64,000 bases of DNA from Ga0077527 sp021300125 (GTDB taxonomy: Bacteria; Pseudomonadota; Gammaproteobacteria; Burkholderiales; SG8-41), in the NCBI GenBank assembly GCA_046339595.1, contig JBKDUF010000065.1, positions 12,707 to 76,706 on the forward strand, written 5' to 3'. Below the pieces are notes generated by a model. That model saw only the letters and a list, made by a program, of their open reading frames with translations. It ran no database searches and was not told the origin of the DNA. Below are positions 60,259 through 64,000 of the stretch, one piece after another; positions within the stretch are counted from its first letter, which is position 1; each line of letters begins with the position of its first letter. The translations under genes were made by a program, and so were the position numbers.

Positions 60259-60826
60259 GCAGGTTTCCGATCAGCGGCAGCAGCGGCTGCGCCAGCACAC
60301 GATTGACGAAAGAATCGGCTTCCGCGCGGCGCTGGTTGAATTCAGCCCTCGTATACAGCACCGGATTGACCTTGCGGCCCAGCAGCGCATCCACCGGCAC
60401 GAGCACCTCCATCACCCGCGCGAGTGTGAGTGTGCTGCCGACGATCATCACGTCGATATCACTGTTCGCGGTGTCCGTCTGTTTGGCATAGGAACCGTAG
60501 ATCCACGCCCCCTCAACATCGGGACCCAGCGCCTGCAAGGCATCGCGCAGCAGCGGCTGCGCGCCCAGTGTCTTGCGCGTCAGCGCAACCAGCTCGTTGA
60601 ACACGGGACTGTGCGGATTGGCGCGGATGCGCCGCAGGTTGCCAACGCGCTCCGACAGCACCAGGCCAGCGTTGGCCAGCGCGTTCAATTCGCGCTGCAG
60701 CGTTGCGCTGCCCAGGCCGGTGAGCCGCAACAACTCGTTGAGATGGAACTCGCGCCCGGGCTCACCGAATACCCAGCGATAGACGCGGGACTGGCCCTCA
60801 GAGAACAATGCAGTGCTGATCGACAT
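60236..60826 (-). CDS. Winged-helix plus minimal nucleotidyltransferase (MNT) protein
   Basis: A 196-residue protein. The N-terminal winged helix (about 1-75, 'REFHLNELLRLTGLGSATLQRELNALANAGLV') is fused to a nucleotidyltransferase domain with 'AWIYGSYAKQTDTANSDIDVMIVG', the GSx10DxD active site. In MNT-HEPN systems MNT neutralises HEPN by AMPylation. Here the added DNA-binding domain suggests it also represses its own promoter. Tightly coupled to the HEPN-like gene. Confidence 0.88.
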   Translation of the reverse strand: MSISTALFSEGQSRVYRWVFGEPGREFHLNELLRLTGLGSATLQRELNALANAGLVLSERVGNLRRIRANPHSPVFNELVALTRKTLGAQPLLRDALQALGPDVEGAWIYGSYAKQTDTANSDIDVMIVGSTLTLARVMEVLVPVDALLGRKVNPVLYTRAEFNQRRAEADSFVNRVLAQPLLPLIGNLHEPARAG

Positions 60827-60907
60827 GGCCTGATTGTAGCATGATCGTGCAATAAATTAGCATGATTATGCCGATTACGAGCATGGTTTAGGGTGCCTAA
60901 AATCAAT

Positions 60908-60926
60908 AAGCCATTGTTTTTATTAG
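60908..60926 (-). repeat. AT-rich motif copy
   Basis: On the minus strand CTAATAAAAACAATGGCTT matches at 16 of 19 positions. It lies between the AAA ATPase and MNT genes. Confidence 0.6.
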
Positions 60927-60950
60927 ATATTTTTTTACAAACAACACAAG

Positions 60951-62204
60951 CTACTCCCAAAGACAGCGTATCGGTACCGCGTAAAACCCGTCACCAAAGG
61001 GCGCCATCGTCTCACCGTCATACAACACCACGCCCATCCGGAATTGCCGGCCTGCCGCATCTTTGAGCTTGCGCAAACCTCGAAAATCCGCCGCGGTGAC
61101 CGTCGCTGCCGCCTTCACCTCGATACCCGCGATCTGGCGGCCAGCATGCTCCAGCACGATATCCACCTCGCCACCATCCCTGTCGCGGAAGTGATAAAAG
61201 GCCACAGATTCCTCATGCCAACTGGCCTGCCGGCGCAGTTCCTGAAATACGAAAGTCTCCAGCAACTGCCCCAGCATATTGCGATCCTCGGCGAGAGCCT
61301 TGCTGTCCATACCCAACAGCGCGCAGGCCACACCCGTATCACCCAGATGCAGCTTGGGTGTCTTGACCAGCCGGCTCAGCCGGTTGCTGTGCCATGGCGG
61401 CAGACTGTCGAGCAGAAACACATGTTCCAGCAAGGTCACGTAATCACGGATCGTCGGCCGGCTCAGTTGAAACGGCGCCGCCAGATCAGCGACATTGAGC
61501 AGACGCGCCGTCTGGCCGGCAGCCAGTGACAGCAAACGCGGCAATGCATCCAGCGCGCTGATGCGCGCGAGATCCCGCACGTCGCGCTGCACCAGCGTAT
61601 CAATGTAATCCCGGTACCACGCCGTCCGGCGGCGAGGCACGGGCCGCGCCAGTGCCGCGGGATAGCCCCCAGCAACGATGCGCTCGATCAACTCGCGCCC
61701 CAGACGCGCCCGCGTGCCCGCCTTGAACCCGGGCTTTGCCCCGTCGGCAAACAGCACATCAACAAATCCGGAAGAGCGCCGCGCCAATTCCAACTGCGCC
61801 AGCGGATGCAAGCGCAGAATCTCCATGCGCCCGGCCAGCGAATCCGCCAGTGCCGGCACCAGCAACACGTTAGCCGAACCGGTCAGCACAAAACGCCCCG
61901 GACGCCGATCCTTATCCACCGCGGCCTTGATCGAAGTAAACAGCTGCGGCACCCGCTGCACTTCGTCCAGTATCACCTTGTCCGGCAGATCGGCCACGAA
62001 GCCGGCCGGATCGGCCTGCGCCGACGCACGCAGCACATCGTCATCAAAACTCACATAGCCATATCCGGCCTTATCCCCTACCGCGCGCGCAAGCGTGGTC
62101 TTGCCGCACTGACGCGGCCCGTGCACCAGAACGACAGGCGTATCCGCCAGAGACTCGGTGAGCCGGGCGCGCACAAGACGGGCATAAGTCGCAGGGGCGG
62201 TCAT
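60951..62204 (-). CDS. AAA-fold ATPase with DUF4143 domain
   Basis: A 417-residue protein. Walker A 'VVLVHGPRQCGKTTLARAVG', Walker B 'LPDKVILDEVQRVPQLF' and sensor 'RFVLTGSANVLLVPALADSLAGRM' form the N-terminal ATPase. The C-terminal DUF4143 part has 'LFLDSLPPWHSNRLSRLVKTPKLHLGDTGV'-like order (HVFLLDSLPPW...) and the nuclease-like 'FRDRDGGEVDIVLEHAGRQIAGIEVKAAAT'. Such genes are frequent, mobile and of unknown role. Lies in an accessory stretch. Confidence 0.92.
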   Translation of the reverse strand: MTAPATYARLVRARLTESLADTPVVLVHGPRQCGKTTLARAVGDKAGYGYVSFDDDVLRASAQADPAGFVADLPDKVILDEVQRVPQLFTSIKAAVDKDRRPGRFVLTGSANVLLVPALADSLAGRMEILRLHPLAQLELARRSSGFVDVLFADGAKPGFKAGTRARLGRELIERIVAGGYPAALARPVPRRRTAWYRDYIDTLVQRDVRDLARISALDALPRLLSLAAGQTARLLNVADLAAPFQLSRPTIRDYVTLLEHVFLLDSLPPWHSNRLSRLVKTPKLHLGDTGVACALLGMDSKALAEDRNMLGQLLETFVFQELRRQASWHEESVAFYHFRDRDGGEVDIVLEHAGRQIAGIEVKAAATVTAADFRGLRKLKDAAGRQFRMGVVLYDGETMAPFGDGFYAVPIRCLWE

Positions 62205-62327
62205 CCGGCTGATTGTAAGTCCGAAGCTCGGCTAAATGAAAGGTTAGTGTTCGGCTAAATGAAAGAATACGGTGCAAGCCCAGGCCAAAAAATAGTCGAA
62301 TCCTGGGACAGTTTTGTTAATTAAATA

Positions 62328-62346
62328 CCATATAAATCAACAACTT
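62328..62346 (+). repeat. AT-rich motif copy
   Basis: CCATATAAATCAACAACTT matches at 16 of 19 positions. It is intergenic, between the AAA ATPase gene and the hypothetical gene. Confidence 0.55.
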
Positions 62347-62390
62347 ATGTGGAAACACCACCCATCTCGATCAGGCCGGAAGCGCCCCCC

Positions 62391-62867
62391 TCACCAGCAC
62401 CAGTCCGTCGCCAGCGCCTCCCAATCCAGCGACTGGATATGCGCCAGCACCTGCGCGTCCGGCGGCAGCGCGAATTCATCCTGAAACCAGAACACGGTCA
62501 GCGACGAATAAGGCTCGGAATCCGGCTTCGCCAGCTTGCCCGAATCGAACACCGCCACACAGACCACCGCCGGGAGCTGCTCGTAATGCCGTTGCTGATC
62601 GCGCGCGGCACTCTGCTCGGCAGTCATCCCGGTGCGCCTCAGGTACTCGGCCGAATGCGGCTTGGGTTCAATGGGGGTCACCCGCGGTGGCAACAGAACC
62701 GGCGATGTGCCCTCCAGGCTGTGCTGCAAGGCCACAGCGCGGGTTCTCTCGATGATGCGGCCGTTACTCTCCCGGTTAGGCACGCCCGCCAGCATGCCGG
62801 CGTAAGTCCGCCATTGCTCCAGGCGAGCCAGCGTGATCTCGCGCCCCGAACTCAAGGTGATTTTCAT
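62391..62867 (-). CDS. Hypothetical protein
   Basis: A 158-residue protein from the ATG at 62867 (MKITLSSGREI). I do not recognise a family. The N-terminus looks like a small beta-structure and helix ('ITLARLEQWRTYAGMLAGVPN'). The middle has Pro-rich 'VLLPPRVTPIEPKPHSAEYL', and the C-terminus has strand-like 'AVVCVAVFDSGKL' and 'SSLTVFWFQDEFALPPD' and ends with two Trp. No signal peptide or membrane segment. Codon usage agrees with the neighbours, so it is likely real. Confidence 0.65.
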   Translation of the reverse strand: MKITLSSGREITLARLEQWRTYAGMLAGVPNRESNGRIIERTRAVALQHSLEGTSPVLLPPRVTPIEPKPHSAEYLRRTGMTAEQSAARDQQRHYEQLPAVVCVAVFDSGKLAKPDSEPYSSLTVFWFQDEFALPPDAQVLAHIQSLDWEALATDWCW

Positions 62868-62931
62868 AAGCGTCCGATCAGTGAAGCCGCAGTACCGGGG
62901 CCGCGAGGGCAACGACCAAGGGCGGCGAGGC

Positions 62932-63663
62932 TTACTTCAACCCGGCCGCAATCCTGCGGATCTCATCCGCCGAACGCTCGCCGGCCAGCGGCTCGCGCGG
63001 CTGCAGGTGGCGGCCCATGGCGAGGCCGCCGATCAGCACCGGCTCGTAGCCGATATCGCGCACGAGACTGGAGGCCAGCGCAATCGCCTGCGCATCATCG
63101 CCCGCGATCGGCATGCCAACCTTGCCGGGCTCCTGCCAGGCGGCACCCATGCGCGCGGCGCCAATGGCATTGAAGGCGCGCACGATGCGCGCGCCGGGCA
63201 AGAGCTGCGCCGACATCAGCCCCGCGCCCACCTCGCGCGCCTTGACGCCGATCTCGCCATCGCGCTCGGCAAAGGGATTGCTGGTGTCGATGACCACCTT
63301 GCCCTTCAGCAGATCACCCAGCTCTTTGCCCACCGCGGGCAGCGCGTGATACGGCACCGACACCAGCAGCACCTCGCCAAAGGCGGCCGCCTCCTTCGAA
63401 GTGCCCGCGCGCGCGCCGTGGCCCACCGCGGCGGCGAGCTTTTTGTCGGCCTCGAGATCAAGCGAGGAGAACATCACCGTATGCCCCACACGCGCCCAGG
63501 TCGTGCCCAGCGCGCTGCCCACCCGGCCGGAGCCGATCAGGCCGATGCGGTATTTGGGGCCGGCGGTGGGGGTTTGGGCGAAGGTTGGGAGGGTGGCGAG
63601 GGTCAGGGACGCCGCAGCAAACTGGAGCAAGGTGCGGCGGCCGGCATGTGGATGGTTATGCAT
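62932..63663 (-). CDS. Tat-signal-bearing F420/NADP-type Rossmann oxidoreductase
   Basis: A 243-residue protein from the ATG at 63663. Residues 1-30 look like a twin-arginine signal ('AGRRTLLQFAAASLTLATLP', then TFAQT). The body is an NADP-oxidoreductase (F420-dependent reductase-like) Rossmann domain: 'RIGLIGSGRVGSALGTTWARVG', 'VLLVSVPYHALPAVGKEL', 'KVVIDTSNPFAERDG', 'RAFNAIGAARM' and 'PIAGDDAQAIALASSLVRDIG'. Export of a folded nucleotide-dependent reductase is odd; the enzyme may carry a bound cofactor. Substrate unknown. Confidence 0.85.
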   Translation of the reverse strand: MHNHPHAGRRTLLQFAAASLTLATLPTFAQTPTAGPKYRIGLIGSGRVGSALGTTWARVGHTVMFSSLDLEADKKLAAAVGHGARAGTSKEAAAFGEVLLVSVPYHALPAVGKELGDLLKGKVVIDTSNPFAERDGEIGVKAREVGAGLMSAQLLPGARIVRAFNAIGAARMGAAWQEPGKVGMPIAGDDAQAIALASSLVRDIGYEPVLIGGLAMGRHLQPREPLAGERSADEIRRIAAGLK

Positions 63664-63749
63664 CGCAGGTTCTCCTGTGAGTGAAACAGCAGAGGAGTGA
63701 TGGTGACACCAGTTGCACCCCACAGGAATGCAACCGGCAAATACATCAC

Positions 63750-63768
63750 AACCTGTTGTTTTAATTGA
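63750..63768 (-). repeat. AT-rich motif copy (exact consensus)
   Basis: On the minus strand TCAATTAAAACAACAGGTT matches all 19 positions. It follows within 8 bp the stop codon of the gene fragment at 63776. Confidence 0.85.
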
Positions 63769-63775
63769 CTATTTT

Positions 63776-63872
63776 TTAATGCCGAGGCCCCGGCCCTTTG
63801 CCCAGCAAGCGGGCATGCAGTTCGTTCACCAGGTCATCGCACAGCGGGTCAAGGTCGTCACGTAAGCTTCCC
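63776..63872 (-). pseudogene. C-terminal gene fragment cut off by the IS element
   Basis: On the minus strand an open frame ends '...LRDDLDPLCDDLVNELHARL', then LGKGPGPRH and TAA (complement of 63776-63778). It has coding-like codon use and no start of its own. It meets the left end of the IS3-family element at about 63873, so it is probably the tail of a gene interrupted by insertion. The rest could lie beyond the element. Confidence 0.5.
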
Positions 63873-64000
63873 TGAATCCCGGACCAGCTAAAAGTAGAGC
63901 TTTCTGGCATTGTTTTAATGGCCAGGAGGTTCAAATGAAGAAGTCGAGATTTACTGAAACCCAGATCGTTGCGGTGCTGAAGGAAGCGGATGCGGGCAAG
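63873..64000 (+). mobile_element. IS3-family insertion sequence, left end
   Basis: The left end is placed at the TG of 'TGAATCCCGGACCAGC', followed by 'TAAAAGTAGAGCTTTCTGG', a typical type of IS3-family terminus. The transposase frame starts 62 bp further in. The right end lies outside the window, so the boundary and target duplication cannot be checked. Confidence 0.65.
63935..64000 (+). CDS. IS3-family transposase OrfA, N-terminal 22 residues
   Basis: An ATG with AGGAGG upstream opens 'MKKSRFTETQIVAVLKEADA', then GK at the edge. This is the standard start of the OrfA helix-turn-helix protein of IS3-family elements (IS407-like group). OrfA combines with OrfB by frameshifting to make the active transposase. 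Confidence 0.92.
   Translation, partial: MKKSRFTETQIVAVLKEADAGK

Noticed and set aside
63905..63925. ATTGTTTTAAT just inside the IS as another copy of the AT-rich motif
   Set aside because: Only the core 11 bases match and the flanks do not. IS ends are often AT-rich, so I count it as coincidence.

Overview
The window is GC-rich chromosomal DNA from a betaproteobacterium, most likely of the order Burkholderiales. Three things point there: six stand-alone Bug-type (tripartite tricarboxylate transporter) periplasmic receptors; the block tpiA, secG, tRNA-Leu(GAG), nuoA-N, DUF2818, Nudix hydrolase, which has the order I associate with betaproteobacteria; and the many small catabolic operons of soil and water members of that group. 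Genus and species cannot be told from the sequence alone.

Layout. 1-9.6 kb: a leftward catabolic region with two M24 'pita-bread' proteins, two Bug receptors, a 3-hydroxyisobutyrate-dehydrogenase-like enzyme, a 2-oxo acid dehydrogenase complex (E1 alpha, E1 beta, E2, no E3) and a solute-binding protein, facing a divergent FadR-type GntR regulator. 10-16 kb: MarC, an unusual pair (secreted HExxH protein plus a 591-residue P-loop protein), a His/Tyr-rich exported protein and a DUF993 protein. 16-24 kb: two Bug-linked operons. One holds an old-yellow-enzyme-like reductase and an AroQ-like protein without its catalytic residues; the other a molybdenum hydroxylase pair and a Gfo/Idh/MocA oxidoreductase. 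24-29 kb: housekeeping and redox genes (DUF465, DsbB, two small envelope proteins, ArfB, cytochrome c', cytochrome b561, CpdA-like phosphodiesterase). 28.7-34.2 kb: a probable diffusible-signal-factor (DSF) locus with an Aas-like acyltransferase/acyl-ACP synthetase, a divergent RpfF-type DSF synthase, and a MerR-PAS-GGDEF-EAL fusion. 34-51 kb: Nudix, DUF2818, the complete 14-gene nuo operon, tRNA-Leu, secG and tpiA. 51-58 kb: methyltransferase, Bug receptor, homospermidine synthase and a sauS/sauT-like pair for sulfoacetate-type compounds. 57.8-64 kb: an accessory stretch with an RHH/PIN toxin-antitoxin pair, an MNT/HEPN pair, an AAA/DUF4143 ATPase, a hypothetical gene, a Tat-exported Rossmann protein, and a gene fragment cut by an IS3-family element that runs off the right edge.

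Two kinds of non-coding structure run through the window. The first is an AT-rich 19-bp motif (TCAATTAAAWCAAYRRSTT) that recurs about a dozen times in both orientations, mostly hard against start or stop codons, and also inside nuoG and, more weakly, nuoM. The second is a set of six ~85-130 bp arrays made of short-period repeats in inverted arrangement. They come in three unrelated sequence families (ACAGGAT-type, GGCGCCAAG-type, CACAGAGG-type) with one shared architecture, and sit between neighbouring genes, even between nuoC and nuoD.

The most interesting system is the DSF locus. The signal synthase sits next to a protein that joins a MerR DNA-binding domain to a PAS-GGDEF-EAL module, which could link a fatty-acid signal, c-di-GMP turnover and transcription in one polypeptide.
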